From Bradyrhizobium mercantei (GTDB lineage Bacteria; Pseudomonadota; Alphaproteobacteria; Rhizobiales; Xanthobacteraceae): DNA of 64,000 nt. The DNA lies in NCBI RefSeq assembly GCF_001982635.1, contig NZ_MKFI01000001.1, forward strand, positions 550,774-614,773. The letters run 5' to 3'. Position 1 is the stretch's first letter. The number at the start of each line of letters is the position of its first letter. Made by a program: the position numbers and the translations under genes. Of the stretch, positions 9,477 through 23,457 are shown piece after piece. The notes beneath the pieces are model-generated. The model was not told the origin of the DNA and searched no databases. It saw nothing but the letters and a program-made list of their open reading frames with translations.

Positions 9477-10010
9477 TTACTTCTTCTTGCCTTCCTTGCG
9501 GAAGATGAATTCGTTGGCGTACTTCACGCCCTTGCCCTTGTAGGGCTCCGGCGGACGGTAGGCGCGGATCTCGGCGGCGACCTGGCCGACGCGCTGCGGA
9601 TCGTTGCCGGTGATCGTGATCTCGGTCGGCTTCGGCACCGCGATGGTGATGCCTTCCGGGATCGCGTAGACCACGTCGTGGCTGTAGCCGAGCGCGAGCT
9701 GCAGGTTCTTGCCCTGCATCGCGGCGCGGTAACCGACGCCGGTGATCTCGAGCTTCTTCTCGAAGCCCTTGGTGACGCCCTCGACGAGGTTGGCGACCTG
9801 CGCGCGCGCGGTGCCGTACATCGCCTGCGCGCGATTGGTCTTGACGCGCGGAGCGACCTTGACCTGGCCGTTCTCGAACTTCACCTCGACGTCGTCATGC
9901 ACGACGAACTGAAGCTGGCCCTTCGGCCCCTTCACCTTCACCGTCTGGCCCTCGACGGTCGCCGTCACACCCGACGGGATCGCCACCGGCCGCTTGCCGA
10001 TACGTGACAT
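9477..10010 (-). CDS. rplF: 50S ribosomal protein L6
   Basis: 177-residue uL6 near the GTPase-associated centre, built of two repeated domains. MSRIGKRPV at the start, VKGPKG in the first domain and the C-terminal [16 protein letters not shown] signature are present. Confidence 0.98.
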   Translation of the reverse strand: MSRIGKRPVAIPSGVTATVEGQTVKVKGPKGQLQFVVHDDVEVKFENGQVKVAPRVKTNRAQAMYGTARAQVANLVEGVTKGFEKKLEITGVGYRAAMQGKNLQLALGYSHDVVYAIPEGITIAVPKPTEITITGNDPQRVGQVAAEIRAYRPPEPYKGKGVKYANEFIFRKEGKKK

Positions 10011-10024
10011 CGTAAAATCCTTCC

Positions 10025-10423
10025 TCAGAACACCGTGAAGAGAACTTCGCCGCCCACGTTGGCGTCGCGCGCCTCGTGGTCAGCCATGATTCCCTTCGGC
10101 GTCGACAACACCGAAATGCCGAGACCGTTGTTCACGCGCGGCAGGTTCTTCACCGAGGCGTAAACGCGGCGGCCCGGCTTCGACACCCGCTCGATCTCGC
10201 GGATGACGGGCTCGCCGTCGAAATACTTCAGCTCGATCTCGAGCTCGCTGCGGCCCGAGGCATGCTCGACGCTGGCGTAGCCGCGGATGTAGCCCTCGGA
10301 CTTCAGCACTTCGAGCACGTTGGCGCGCATCTTCGAGCCGGGGCTCGAGACCTTGGACTTCGAACGCATCTGCGCGTTGCGGATGCGGGTGATGAGATCG
10401 CTGATCGGATCGTGCGTAGACAT
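10025..10423 (-). CDS. rpsH: 30S ribosomal protein S8
   Basis: 132-residue uS8, a primary 16S rRNA binder; in enterobacteria it also represses its own spc operon. [14 protein letters not shown] near the start and [14 protein letters not shown] near the end are diagnostic. Whether S8 autoregulates here cannot be judged from the sequence. Confidence 0.98.
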   Translation of the reverse strand: MSTHDPISDLITRIRNAQMRSKSKVSSPGSKMRANVLEVLKSEGYIRGYASVEHASGRSELEIELKYFDGEPVIREIERVSKPGRRVYASVKNLPRVNNGLGISVLSTPKGIMADHEARDANVGGEVLFTVF

Positions 10424-10438
10424 GGTTCCGACCCTCCC

Positions 10439-10744
10439 TTACCAGCTCGACTTCACGAGGCCGGGAACCAGGCCCTTGGAGCCGAGTTCACGCAGCGCGA
10501 TGCGCGAGAGCTTGTTCTTGCGATAGTTCGAGCGCGGACGCCCGGTCAGCTCGCAACGGTTGCGGATGCGCGTCGGCGACGAGTTGCGCGGCATCTCGGC
10601 GAGCTTCAGCGTCGCCGCGAAGCGCTCTTCCATCGGCTTGGTCTTGTCGGCGATGATCGCCTTCAGCTTCTCGCGGCGCGGGCCGGCGTTCTTCGCCATC
10701 CGCTTGCGCCGGTTGTTCTTCTCGACTGAACTCTTCTTTGCCAT
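10439..10744 (-). CDS. rpsN: 30S ribosomal protein S14 (zinc-free form)
   Basis: 101-residue uS14 of the 30S head. The C-terminal [21 protein letters not shown] motif is present. It lacks the CxxC...CxxC zinc ligands of the short S14 type, so this is the long, zinc-independent form usual in proteobacteria. The order rplE-rpsN-rpsH is standard. Confidence 0.98.
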   Translation of the reverse strand: MAKKSSVEKNNRRKRMAKNAGPRREKLKAIIADKTKPMEERFAATLKLAEMPRNSSPTRIRNRCELTGRPRSNYRKNKLSRIALRELGSKGLVPGLVKSSW

Positions 10745-10790
10745 GCTTGGCTCCTGAGTATCCGCGTTTGAGTGGCTTTGGCTCAGCTAC

Positions 10791-11340
<550 letters not shown>

Positions 11341-11348
<8 letters not shown>

Positions 11349-11655
11349 CGATCTCTGCTCCCGAGCTCTTGGCAACACGAACCTTCTTGCCATCGGCCTG
11401 AATCTTGAACCCGATGCGGGTCGGCTTTCCGTCCTTGCCGACATACGCAATGTTGGAAAGGTCGATCGGCATCTCCTTGGAGATGATGCCGCCTTCCTGG
11501 GTCTGGGTCTGCTTCTGGTGACGCTTCACCATGTTGATGCCGCGAACGAGAGCCTTGTTCTCGTCCGGACGCACCTCGAACACCTCGCCGGTGCGACCCT
11601 TGTCGCGGCCGGTGAGCACCATCACCTTGTCGCCCTTGCGGATCTTGGCAGCCAT
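11341..11655 (-). CDS. rplX: 50S ribosomal protein L24
   Basis: 104-residue uL24, an early 50S assembly initiator with a KOW motif ([22 protein letters not shown], about 4-25). It overlaps rplN by one base (TGATG) at its start and rplE by eight bases at its end, so the three genes are translationally coupled. Confidence 0.97.
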
Positions 11656-12023
11656 CACAGCACCTCCGGCGCGAGCGAAATGATCTTCATGTGGTTCTTG
11701 GCGCGCAGCTCGCGCGGCACCGGCCCGAAGATACGGGTGCCGACCGGCTCGGACTGATTGTTGATCAGCACGGCGGCGTTGCGGTCGAAACGGATGACCG
11801 AACCGTCGGCGCGGCGGATGTCCTTGCGGACCCGGACCACGACGGCCTTCATCACGTCGCCCTTCTTCACCTTGCCACGCGGGATGGCTTCCTTGATCGA
11901 CACAACGATAACGTCGCCCACGGTGGCATAGCGGCGCTTGGAACCTCCAAGAACCTTGATGCACATGACACGGCGTGCGCCAGAATTATCGGCCACGTCG
12001 AGGTTGGTCTGCATCTGAATCAT
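11655..12023 (-). CDS. rplN: 50S ribosomal protein L14
   Basis: 122-residue uL14 at the subunit interface, where it forms an intersubunit bridge. [27 protein letters not shown] is the conserved opening and GPVPRELR the conserved late motif. Length is exactly that of the family. Confidence 0.99.
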
Positions 12024-12098
12024 TGATGCACCTCGTCCTCTTTCTGCGCTTTAGCGCGCTCAAAATTTCCCTGAATGACTTCGGCCAGGCCGAGGTAA

Positions 12099-12347
12099 TC
12101 AGGCCGTTTTCTTGTGTTCGCCCCGGACCACGGTCCAGCGCTTCAGCTTCGAGATCGGCTTCGATTCCTCGATCCAGACCATGTCGCCCGGCTTGAACTG
12201 GTTGTTCTCGTCGTGCGCGTGGTAGTTCTTGGAACGGCGGATCGTCTTCTTGTAGATCGGGTGGGTGAAGCGGCGATCGACGCGCACCACGATGGTCTTG
12301 GCTTGCTTGTCGCTGACGACCACGCCCTGCAGAGTACGTTTCGGCAT
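12099..12347 (-). CDS. rpsQ: 30S ribosomal protein S17
   Basis: 82-residue uS17, an oligonucleotide-binding-fold protein that binds 16S rRNA early in assembly. [14 protein letters not shown] at the start, the [16 protein letters not shown] segment and the [15 protein letters not shown] ending identify it. It lies ten bases downstream of rpmC. Confidence 0.98.
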   Translation of the reverse strand: MPKRTLQGVVVSDKQAKTIVVRVDRRFTHPIYKKTIRRSKNYHAHDENNQFKPGDMVWIEESKPISKLKRWTVVRGEHKKTA

Positions 12348-12357
12348 AGCAGGCCCC

Positions 12358-12564
12358 TTACTTCTTCTTCGCGCGCAGCTGCGCGGCGATGGTCTTGATA
12401 CGAGCGATATCGCGGCGGGCTTCCCGCATCCGCGAGGTGTTCTCCAGCTGCCCGGTGGCGCGCTGGAAACGCAGGTTGAAGCGTTCCTTCTTCAGGTTAA
12501 GGACCGCGTCTTCCCGCTGGTCGTCGCTCATCGCGCGAATGTCTTCAACTTTCATCTCGGCCAT
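12358..12564 (-). CDS. rpmC: 50S ribosomal protein L29
   Basis: 68-residue uL29, a helical hairpin at the tunnel exit that helps bind trigger factor and SRP. The pattern [19 protein letters not shown]...[13 protein letters not shown] is characteristic, ending in a KKK tail. The ATG at 12564 starts the conserved [10 protein letters not shown] and lies five bases after the rplP stop; in-frame starts further upstream fall inside rplP. Confidence 0.97.
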   Translation of the reverse strand: MAEMKVEDIRAMSDDQREDAVLNLKKERFNLRFQRATGQLENTSRMREARRDIARIKTIAAQLRAKKK

Positions 12565-12569
12565 GGCGA

Positions 12570-12983
12570 TTACTCCGCAATGCGCGCAACGAAGCGCGTC
12601 TTGATCGGCAGCTTGGCGGCGGCGAGCGACAGCGCTTCCTTCGCGGTCTGCACCGGCACGCCGTCGATCTCGAACATCACGCGGCCCGGCTTGATCCGGA
12701 CCACCCACAATTCCGGCGCACCCTTGCCGGAGCCCATGCGGACTTCGGCGGGCTTCTTCGACACCGGCACGTCCGGGAACACGCGGATCCAGACGCGGCC
12801 GGCGCGCTTCATGTGACGGGTCAGCGCGCGGCGGGCGGCTTCGATCTGACGGGCGGTGACGCGCTCAGGCTCCATCGCCTTCAGGCCGAACTGGCCGAAC
12901 GCCAACGTCGCGCCAGAGGTCGCAACGCCGTGGATACGGCCCTTATGCGCCTTCCGGAACTTCGTTTTCTTAGGTTGCATCAT
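12570..12983 (-). CDS. rplP: 50S ribosomal protein L16
   Basis: 137-residue uL16, which contacts the A-site tRNA acceptor and is needed for late 50S maturation. [16 protein letters not shown] at the start, and [22 protein letters not shown] in the middle, are diagnostic. Two adjacent ATGs (12983 and 12980) are both possible starts. Confidence 0.98.
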   Translation of the reverse strand: MMQPKKTKFRKAHKGRIHGVATSGATLAFGQFGLKAMEPERVTARQIEAARRALTRHMKRAGRVWIRVFPDVPVSKKPAEVRMGSGKGAPELWVVRIKPGRVMFEIDGVPVQTAKEALSLAAAKLPIKTRFVARIAE

Positions 12984-13013
12984 GGCTTTAAGCCCTCAAA
13001 TTCCTGCTTTGCC

Positions 13014-13715
13014 TCAAGCGGCGTCGCGGCGCGAACGCGGCGTGTTGTCGCCTTCCGCCATCTTCTTGTCCTGGGCCATCGGATCGTGCTCGAGGATCTC
13101 GCCCTTGAAGATCCAGACCTTGACGCCGCAGGTGCCGAAGGTCGTGAACGCGGTAGCAACGCCGTAGTCGACGTCGGCGCGCAGCGTGTGCAGCGGCACG
13201 CGACCTTCGCGGTACCACTCCATGCGCGCGATTTCGGCGCCGCCGAGACGGCCCGAGCAGTTGATGCGGATGCCCTCGGCGCCGAGACGCATCGCCGACT
13301 GCACGGCGCGCTTCATGGCGCGGCGGAACGCGACACGGCGCTCGAGCTGCTGGGCGATCGATTCAGCGACCAGGGTCGCGTCGAGCTCCGGCTTGCGGAT
13401 TTCGACGATGTTGATCACGACGTCCGACGAGGTGATGTCGGCGACCTTCTTGCGCAGCTTGTCGATGTCGGCGCCCTTCTTGCCGATCACGACACCCGGA
13501 CGGGCCGAATGGATCGTCACGCGGCACTTCTTGTGCGGACGCTCGATCACGATGCGGGCGACGGCCGCCTGCTTGAGCTCCTTGTGCAGGATCTCGCGGA
13601 TCTTGACGTCCTCGTGCAGGAGCTTGCCGTATTCCTGCTTGCCGGCGAACCAACGGGAGTCCCAGGTCCGGTTGATGCCGAGACGCAGCCCGATTGGATT
13701 GATCTTTTGACCCAT
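13014..13715 (-). CDS. rpsC: 30S ribosomal protein S3
   Basis: 233-residue uS3 of the 30S head, with an N-terminal KH domain (the [15 protein letters not shown] loop) and the C-terminal S3 domain ending in an Asp/Arg-rich tail. [13 protein letters not shown] is the standard start. It forms part of the mRNA entry helicase region together with S4 and S5. Confidence 0.99.
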   Translation of the reverse strand: MGQKINPIGLRLGINRTWDSRWFAGKQEYGKLLHEDVKIREILHKELKQAAVARIVIERPHKKCRVTIHSARPGVVIGKKGADIDKLRKKVADITSSDVVINIVEIRKPELDATLVAESIAQQLERRVAFRRAMKRAVQSAMRLGAEGIRINCSGRLGGAEIARMEWYREGRVPLHTLRADVDYGVATAFTTFGTCGVKVWIFKGEILEHDPMAQDKKMAEGDNTPRSRRDAA

Positions 13716-13735
13716 CGTCTTCTCCTGCGCCCTTC

Positions 13736-14122
13736 TTAGGCGCTTGCCTCGGCCTCGACCTGACGAACCACGATGGTCAGGTGCGAGAACGGTTTGAACA
13801 CACGGCCCGAACGGCCACGGCCGCGCGGAGCAAAACGCTTCATCACGATGCCGTTGCCGACATGCGCCTCGGCGACGATCAGGTCGTCGACCTCGAGGTC
13901 ATGGTTGTTCTCGGCGTTCGCGATCGCCGATTCCAGGCACTTCTTGACGTCGACCGCGATCCGCTTGCGCGAGAACTGCAGGTCGGCGAGCGCAGCGGAC
14001 GCCTTGCGGCCGCGGATCAGCTGCGCCACCAGGTTCAGCTTCTGCGGGCTGACGCGCAGCATGCGGGCGACGGCCTTGGCCTCATTGTCCGCGAGGCTAC
14101 GTTCGCGCTTTGGTTTGCTCAT
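13736..14122 (-). CDS. rplV: 50S ribosomal protein L22
   Basis: 128-residue uL22, whose beta hairpin lines the nascent-chain tunnel. [19 protein letters not shown] and the [23 protein letters not shown] ending match the family. It is located between rpsS and rpsC as in all S10 operons. Confidence 0.98.
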   Translation of the reverse strand: MSKPKRERSLADNEAKAVARMLRVSPQKLNLVAQLIRGRKASAALADLQFSRKRIAVDVKKCLESAIANAENNHDLEVDDLIVAEAHVGNGIVMKRFAPRGRGRSGRVFKPFSHLTIVVRQVEAEASA

Positions 14123-14132
14123 CGTCTATTCC

Positions 14133-14411
14133 TCAAGCCTTCTTGGCTTTCTTGTCGCCCGAGTGGCCGTGGAAGGTCCGGGTCGGCGAGAACTCGCCGA
14201 ACTTGTGACCCACCATTTCCTCGTTGATCGCCACCGGCACATGCTTCTGGCCGTTGTAGACACCGAAGGTCAGGCCGACGAACTGCGGCAGGATGGTGGA
14301 GCGGCGGCTCCAGATCTTGATGACGTCGTGACGGCCGGACGCGCGGGCGGCATCTGCCTTCTTGAGCAGAGAACCCTCGACGAACGGGCCTTTCCAGACT
14401 GAACGAACCAT
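14133..14411 (-). CDS. rpsS: 30S ribosomal protein S19
   Basis: 92-residue uS19 of the 30S head, which partners S13. [16 protein letters not shown] near the start and [24 protein letters not shown] at the end are diagnostic. Confidence 0.99.
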   Translation of the reverse strand: MVRSVWKGPFVEGSLLKKADAARASGRHDVIKIWSRRSTILPQFVGLTFGVYNGQKHVPVAINEEMVGHKFGEFSPTRTFHGHSGDKKAKKA

Positions 14412-14423
14412 GTCCGGCGTTCC

Positions 14424-15257
14424 TTACTTCTTCCGCTTGTGGCGGCTGAGGAGAATGAATTTGTTGGTCGACTTGTTGGTGCGGGTCTTCTTGCCCTTGG
14501 TCGGCTTGCCCCACGGAGTAACCGGGTGGCGACCGCCCGAGGTACGACCTTCACCACCGCCGTGCGGATGGTCGATCGGGTTCATGACGACGCCGCGGTT
14601 GTGCGGACGCCAGCCGAGCCAGCGGGTACGACCGGCCTTGCCGATCGAGATGTTCATGTGATCCGGGTTCGAGACCGCGCCGATGGTGCCGCGGCAACGG
14701 CCGTGCACGAGACGCTGCTCGCCCGAGTTCAGGCGGACGATCACGTAGTCCTGGTCGCGGCCGACGATCTGGGCGTAGGTACCGGCCGAGCGCGCCAGCT
14801 GGCCGCCCTTGCCGATCTTCAGCTCGATGTTGTGCACGATCGTGCCGACCGGCATGTTGCCGAGCGGCATGACGTTGCCCGGCTTCACGTCGACGTAGTT
14901 GCCGGCGACAACGGTGTCGCCCGCGGCGAGGCGCTGCGGCGCCAGGATGTAGGCGAGCTCGCCGTCCTGATACTTGATCAGCGCGATGAACGCGGTGCGG
15001 TTCGGATCATACTCGAGCCGCTCCACGACCGCCGGCATGTCCACCTTGTCGCGGCGGAAGTCGACGGTGCGGTAGGCCTTCTTGTGGCCGCCGCCGCGGA
15101 AACGCACGGTGATGCGACCGGTGTTGTTGCGACCGCCATTGCCGAGCTTGCCCTCGGTCAGGGTCTTCACCGGCTTGCCCTTGTAGAGCGCCGAACGATC
15201 GACCATGACCAGCTGGCGCTGGCCCGGCGTCGTGGGATTAAAGGTTTTCAATGCCAT
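14424..15257 (-). CDS. rplB: 50S ribosomal protein L2
   Basis: 277-residue uL2, essential for peptidyl-transferase assembly and subunit joining. [17 protein letters not shown] at the start, [19 protein letters not shown], and the C-terminal histidine-containing [25 protein letters not shown] region are all intact. Confidence 0.99.
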   Translation of the reverse strand: MALKTFNPTTPGQRQLVMVDRSALYKGKPVKTLTEGKLGNGGRNNTGRITVRFRGGGHKKAYRTVDFRRDKVDMPAVVERLEYDPNRTAFIALIKYQDGELAYILAPQRLAAGDTVVAGNYVDVKPGNVMPLGNMPVGTIVHNIELKIGKGGQLARSAGTYAQIVGRDQDYVIVRLNSGEQRLVHGRCRGTIGAVSNPDHMNISIGKAGRTRWLGWRPHNRGVVMNPIDHPHGGGEGRTSGGRHPVTPWGKPTKGKKTRTNKSTNKFILLSRHKRKK

Positions 15258-15269
15258 CGTCGTTGCGCC

Positions 15270-15569
15270 TTATAGTCCGGTAGTCACGTCGATGCGGTGG
15301 CCCTCTTCCAGGGTCACGATCGCGCGCTTGGTGTCCGACTGCGAGCCGAGATTGCCGCGGAACACCTTGGTCTTGCCCTTGCGAACGAGAGTGTTGACGC
15401 TCTTCACCTTGACGTCGAACAGCTTCTCGACCGCTTCCTTGATCTGCGGCTTGGTCGCCTTGCCGGCGACCTTGAACAGCACCTTGTTGTGCTCGGAGGC
15501 GAGCGTCGCCTTTTCCGTCACGACCGGCGAGATGATGACGTCGTAGTGGCGCGGATCGATGTTCTTCAT
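15270..15569 (-). CDS. rplW: 50S ribosomal protein L23
   Basis: 99-residue uL23 at the tunnel exit, docking site for trigger factor and [18 protein letters not shown] and [18 protein letters not shown] are characteristic. Its start overlaps the rplD stop by four bases (ATGA), indicating coupling. Confidence 0.98.
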   Translation of the reverse strand: MKNIDPRHYDVIISPVVTEKATLASEHNKVLFKVAGKATKPQIKEAVEKLFDVKVKSVNTLVRKGKTKVFRGNLGSQSDTKRAIVTLEEGHRIDVTTGL

Positions 15570-16186
15570 TTGAAGCGCGCCTCCAGCGCATCAACCGCAG
15601 CCTTGGTCAGAACGAGCTTGTGGCGGCGGAGAATGTCGTAGACGTTGATGCCCTGGATCGGCAGCACGTCGATGTTCGGGATGTTGCGGGCCGCGGTCGC
15701 GAAACCGGCGTTCAGCTCGGCGCCGTCGATGATCAGCGCATTGGTCAAGCCGAGACCGGAGAAGTGACCGAGCAGCGCCTTGGTCTTGGCGGCCTCGAGC
15801 TGCGCATTGTCGATCACGATCAACCCGCCGTCCTTGGCCTTGGCCGACAGCGCATGCTTCAGCGCGAGCGCCCGCACCTTCTTCGGCAGGTCGGTCGCAT
15901 GGGAGCGAACCACCGGACCGAACGCACGGCCACCGCCGCGGAACTGCGGCACGCGGGCCGAGCCGTGACGGGCGCCGCCGGTGCCCTTCTGCTTGTACAT
16001 CTTCTTGCCGGTGCGCCAGACGTCGGCGCGGCCCTGGGCCTTGTGCGTGCCGGCCTGACGCTTGTTCAGCTGCCACTGCACGCAGCGCTGAATGATGTCG
16101 GCGCGGGGCTCGAGACCGAAGATCGCGTCCGAGAGCTCGACGGATCCGGCGTCCTTGCCTTCAAGGGTCGTGACTTTCAGTTCCAT
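15566..16186 (-). CDS. rplD: 50S ribosomal protein L4
   Basis: 206-residue uL4. Its long basic loop ([24 protein letters not shown]) reaches the exit tunnel constriction; in enterobacteria L4 represses the S10 operon. The ATG at 16186 begins [10 protein letters not shown] one base past the rplC stop, and in-frame starts further upstream would fall within rplC. Confidence 0.98.
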   Translation of the reverse strand: MELKVTTLEGKDAGSVELSDAIFGLEPRADIIQRCVQWQLNKRQAGTHKAQGRADVWRTGKKMYKQKGTGGARHGSARVPQFRGGGRAFGPVVRSHATDLPKKVRALALKHALSAKAKDGGLIVIDNAQLEAAKTKALLGHFSGLGLTNALIIDGAELNAGFATAARNIPNIDVLPIQGINVYDILRRHKLVLTKAAVDALEARFK

Positions 16187-16187
16187 C

Positions 16188-16907
16188 TCACGCGCCCTCC
16201 TTCTCGGCGGCAGCCTCGGCGACTTCGCCGCCGGCAACCTTGAACTTGCCGGGCTTCGGGGCTTCCTTCGGCAGCGGCTTCTTGACCGCGTCGCGCACCG
16301 AGATCCAGCCGCCCTTGGAGCCGGGAACGGCGCCTTCGACGAGGATCAGGCCGCGCTCGACGTCGGTCTGCACCACGCGCAGATTGAGCGTGGTGATGCG
16401 GTCGACGCCCATGTGGCCGGGCATCTTCTTGTTCTTCCAGGTCTTGCCGGGGTCCTGACGGCCACCGGTCGAACCGATCGAACGGTGCGAGATCGACACA
16501 CCGTGGGTGGCGCGCAGACCGCCGAAATTCCAGCGCTTCATGCCGCCGGCAAAGCCCTTACCGATCGAGGTGCCGGTCACGTCGACGAACTGGCCGACCA
16601 CGAAATGGTCCGCCTGGATCTCCGCGCCGACCGGGATCAGCGCGTCCTCGGACACGCGGAACTCGGCGACCTTGCGCTTCGGCTCGACCTTGGCGACCGC
16701 GAACTGGCCGCGTTCGGCCTTGGGCATGTACACGGTCTTGCGGGCGCCGGAGCCGAGCTGAAGGGCGACATAGCCGTTCTTCTCGGTCGTGCGGTGGCCC
16801 AGCACCTGGCAGTTGCCCAACTTCAGCACGGTCACAGGGATATGCTCGCCGGTCTCCGTAAAGACCCGCGTCATCCCGACCTTCTGTGCGATCACTCCGG
16901 AGCGCAT
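16188..16907 (-). CDS. rplC: 50S ribosomal protein L3
   Basis: 239-residue uL3, an early assembler near the peptidyl-transferase centre. [16 protein letters not shown] at the start, the [16 protein letters not shown] loop, and [16 protein letters not shown] are conserved. The C-terminal 20 residues are an Ala/Glu-rich tail, common in alphaproteobacteria. Confidence 0.99.
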   Translation of the reverse strand: MRSGVIAQKVGMTRVFTETGEHIPVTVLKLGNCQVLGHRTTEKNGYVALQLGSGARKTVYMPKAERGQFAVAKVEPKRKVAEFRVSEDALIPVGAEIQADHFVVGQFVDVTGTSIGKGFAGGMKRWNFGGLRATHGVSISHRSIGSTGGRQDPGKTWKNKKMPGHMGVDRITTLNLRVVQTDVERGLILVEGAVPGSKGGWISVRDAVKKPLPKEAPKPGKFKVAGGEVAEAAAEKEGA

Positions 16908-16961
16908 CGGCGTGCTTCCTGTCTTTCTGTCCGCAAGCGGCGGACGTAAAAATCCAAAACC

Positions 16962-17270
16962 TTAGAGCTTGATCTCGACGTCGACACCGGCGGCCAGGTC
17001 GAGCTTCATCAGCGCATCGACGGTCTGCGGGGTCGGGTCGACAATGTCGAGGAGGCGCTTGTGGGTGCGCATCTCGAATTGCTCGCGGCTCTTCTTGTCA
17101 ACGTGCGGCGAACGGTTGACGGTGAACTTCTCGATGCGGGTCGGCAGCGGAATCGGTCCGCGAACCTGCGCACCGGTGCGCTTCGCCGTGTTCACGATCT
17201 CACGGGTCGACGTATCGAGGATTCGATGGTCGAACGCCTTGAGACGGATGCGAATATTTTGGCCGTTCAT
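16962..17270 (-). CDS. rpsJ: 30S ribosomal protein S10 (NusE)
   Basis: 102-residue uS10 of the 30S head, which also serves as NusE in antitermination complexes with NusB and Nus[45 protein letters not shown] and the C-terminal VEIKL are typical. It is the first gene of the S10 group and lies just after tuf. Confidence 0.99.
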
Positions 17271-17294
17271 TGCCGAACTCTTTCTTTAGTGGGT

Positions 17295-17337
17295 GGCGAG
17301 TAGCGAATAGCGAATGGTGACCCACCCGCTACTCGCC
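17295..17337. repeat. inverted repeat in the tuf-rpsJ spacer
   Basis: Arms GGCGAGTAGCG (17295-17305) and CGCTACTCGCC (17327-17337), with further GAATAG/CTATTC pairing outside. The 14 bases at 17295-17308 are identical to 4701-4714 in the rpsM-rpsK spacer. The spacer is 83 bases and nearly filled by this element. Confidence 0.75.
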
Positions 17338-17353
17338 ATTCCCTATTCGCGTA

Positions 17354-18544
<1,191 letters not shown>

Positions 18545-18583
18545 TTGACTCTCCGTTCAGTCGTTAGTGCTAACCAACGACAA

Positions 18584-20656
<2,073 letters not shown>

Positions 20657-20686
20657 GAGACTGTTCCTTAAATTCCGTTGTTCGCC

Positions 20687-21172
<486 letters not shown>

Positions 21173-21544
21173 TTACTTCGGACGCTTCGCGCCGTACTTC
21201 GAACGGCGCTGCTTACGGTTCTTGACGCCCTGGGTATCCAGCACGCCGCGGAGGATGTGGTAGCGCACGCCGGGCAAGTCCTTGACGCGGCCGCCGCGGA
21301 TCATGACCACCGAGTGCTCCTGGAGGTTATGGCCTTCACCCGGGATGTAGCCGATCACCTCGAAGCCGTTGGTCAGGCGCACCTTGGCGACCTTACGAAG
21401 CGCCGAGTTCGGCTTCTTCGGGGTCGTGGTGTAGACGCGCGTGCACACGCCGCGCTTCTGCGGCGACTGCTGCAGCGCCGGCACCTTCTTACGTGACTTC
21501 TGCACTTCACGCGGATTTGCGATCAGCTGGTTGATCGTCGGCAT
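21173..21544 (-). CDS. rpsL: 30S ribosomal protein S12
   Basis: 123-residue uS12, which controls decoding fidelity and is the target region of streptomycin resistance. [13 protein letters not shown] at the start, [19 protein letters not shown] and the [28 protein letters not shown] loop are intact, with the lysine of KKPNSA of the streptomycin-sensitive form. Start at 21544; in-frame codons further upstream lack conservation. Confidence 0.99.
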   Translation of the reverse strand: MPTINQLIANPREVQKSRKKVPALQQSPQKRGVCTRVYTTTPKKPNSALRKVAKVRLTNGFEVIGYIPGEGHNLQEHSVVMIRGGRVKDLPGVRYHILRGVLDTQGVKNRKQRRSKYGAKRPK

Positions 21545-22241
21545 GTAGCCTTCACCCTTTAGTTCGCGAAGCCTTGAATGGCCCCGCCAATTCTTCTCGG
21601 GAAAAGCCGTCCCGTACGGCCCGCTCGACGCGGTAGAAATACCCGCGCAAAGCGAAATCGCGCCAACCACTCATCGCTGAGCGGAAAGCGCTTCGACGCC
21701 ACAGAGGACCGCGATCCCGAACCGTTCAGCGCTCGCTGTCCGGTCCGCCACCGAGGTCATGCATCCGAATTCACTCTCAAGAGGACGTGCTCAAGAGAAC
21801 TAATATCGTCCTGGCATTGCCTAGCTATCATCGACAGCGTTTGAGCGGCATTCGTCGAGGTTGGTGCCCGTCCGGCGCCTGAAAAGGGACCTTCGGGTGT
21901 TCCGTTCCGACGCTGGCGTAGCTCACCGCCTGTCGTTAAGTGGGCGCCTTGTATAATCGAGAGATAGTGAAGTCAAGCAAAACGACAAGCAAAGAAACGC
22001 CTCTGCCGCTTGCGTATTTCGCATTTCATCAGCGCTCGTCAGGCGACGGATTGTGACAGCCTCCGTGCCTCCCCTCACCTCGATCCGAATCTCCGGCGCG
22101 GGAGCGGAATCATATTTAACCCGGATAAAATATGATCAGAAACAATTCTCCCCAACTTAGTCCTGAATGCAAATTTCGAAACTAAGCCTTTATTTGCCAT
22201 TCGCAGCGCAAAAATCGGGGTCTACGGCCACGGAACCCCTT
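21545..22241. other. long 5' leader of the str operon and divergent spacer
   Basis: About 700 bases between rpsL (leftward) and a flavoprotein gene (rightward). It holds the probable rpsL promoter at 21950-21977, which would leave an untranslated leader of about 400 bases before rpsL. The right side is AT-richer (22105-22160). I see no RNA gene or convincing small coding region. Confidence 0.55.
21950..21977 (-). promoter_or_regulatory. probable strong promoter of the str/S10 supercluster
   Basis: On the minus strand CTTGAC (21977-21972), a 16-base spacer, then TATACA (21955-21950). CTTGAC is the usual alphaproteobacterial form of the -35 box. It points towards rpsL and is the only strong sigma-70-like match in the spacer. 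Confidence 0.65.
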
Positions 22242-23447
22242 ATGCGCTACACCGACATCGCGATCATCGGCGGAGGTCTTGCGGGCTCGACCGCAGCCGC
22301 GATGCTCGGCCGTGCCGGGATACCGACCCTCCTGATAGACCCCCACCAGGTCTATCCGTTCGATTTCCGCGTCGAAAAGATCAGCGGCGACCTCCAGCTC
22401 GAGCGATTCGGCAGGACCGGCCTCGCCGAATCCGTGCTCCGTTCGGCGACGCTGGACGGCGAAAACTGGATCGCGCGATTCGGCCACCTGCTCGACCGGC
22501 AGCCGAGCCGGCAATACGGCATCATGTACGACGATCTGATCGCCGCGATTCGGAACGAAATCGCGGGACCGGCGGAGTTCATCTGCAACAAGGTGGTCGA
22601 TGTCGCGACCAGCTCCGAACGGCAGAAGATCGTGCTTTCCCGCGGAGAGGAGATCTCGGCGCGCCTCGTGGTGCTCGCCAACGGCCTGAACGTCGGCCTG
22701 CGCCGGATGCTCGGCATCGAGCGGCTGGTCACGAGCCACTGCCACTCGATCTCGCTCGGCTTCGATTTCGTCCCCGTCGGCCGCCCCGCCTTCCCGTTCG
22801 CGGCCATGACCTATTTCTCGGAGCGGCCGAGCGACCGCATCCCCTACATCACGCTGTTTCCGGTCGGGAACCGGATGCGCGCCAACCTCTTCACATACCG
22901 CCCGGCCGACGATCCCTGGCTGCGGGCGATGCGCCGCAACCCGGTCGAGACGCTGAACGCCGCGCTGCCGCGGCTGCGCCGGCTCACCGGCGAGTTCGAC
23001 GTCGCCGGCGACATCAAGATCAGGCCCGCCGACGTCTATGTCAGCACCGGCTATCGGCAGGCCGGCGTCGTGCTGGTCGGCGATGCCTTCGCCAGCACCT
23101 GCCCGGTCACCGGCACCGGGACCGACAAGGTGTTCACCGACGTCGCCCAGCTCTGCAACGTCCACATCCCGGCCTGGCTCGCGACCGACGGCATGGGCGA
23201 GGAGAAGATCACCGCGTTCTACGACGATCCGGTCAAGACGGAGTGCGACGCCTGGTCGAACGCCAAGGCGTACAGCTTCCGTGAAATCTCGATCGGCAGC
23301 GGGCCCTACTGGCAGGCCCAGCGCTGGGCGCGCTTCCTTGGCTATCTCGGACGGGGCTCGCTACGCCGGCTGCAACGCCCGCAGGCGTCACCGGCACGGC
23401 CGGCCGATCACTTCCGGCAACGTCCGCACGCCGCCGACCGGGCGTAG
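22242..23447 (+). CDS. FAD-dependent oxidoreductase/monooxygenase-like flavoprotein
   Basis: 401 residues with an N-terminal FAD Rossmann motif (IIGGGLAGS, 8-16; acidic end of strand 2 at LLID) and the second flavin motif VLVGDAFAS (about 275-284), the layout of the PF01494-like hydroxylase and tryptophan-halogenase-like superfamily. I see no halogenase WxWxIP motif. The substrate cannot be inferred. The ATG at 22242 has GGAA six bases upstream; an in-frame ATG at 22167 adds 25 residues with no flavin fold. It is transcribed away from the str operon and towards the ABC exporter gene, ending ten bases before that gene's stop. Confidence 0.8.
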   Translation: MRYTDIAIIGGGLAGSTAAAMLGRAGIPTLLIDPHQVYPFDFRVEKISGDLQLERFGRTGLAESVLRSATLDGENWIARFGHLLDRQPSRQYGIMYDDLIAAIRNEIAGPAEFICNKVVDVATSSERQKIVLSRGEEISARLVVLANGLNVGLRRMLGIERLVTSHCHSISLGFDFVPVGRPAFPFAAMTYFSERPSDRIPYITLFPVGNRMRANLFTYRPADDPWLRAMRRNPVETLNAALPRLRRLTGEFDVAGDIKIRPADVYVSTGYRQAGVVLVGDAFASTCPVTGTGTDKVFTDVAQLCNVHIPAWLATDGMGEEKITAFYDDPVKTECDAWSNAKAYSFREISIGSGPYWQAQRWARFLGYLGRGSLRRLQRPQASPARPADHFRQRPHAADRA

Positions 23448-23457
23448 CGCGCGAAGG

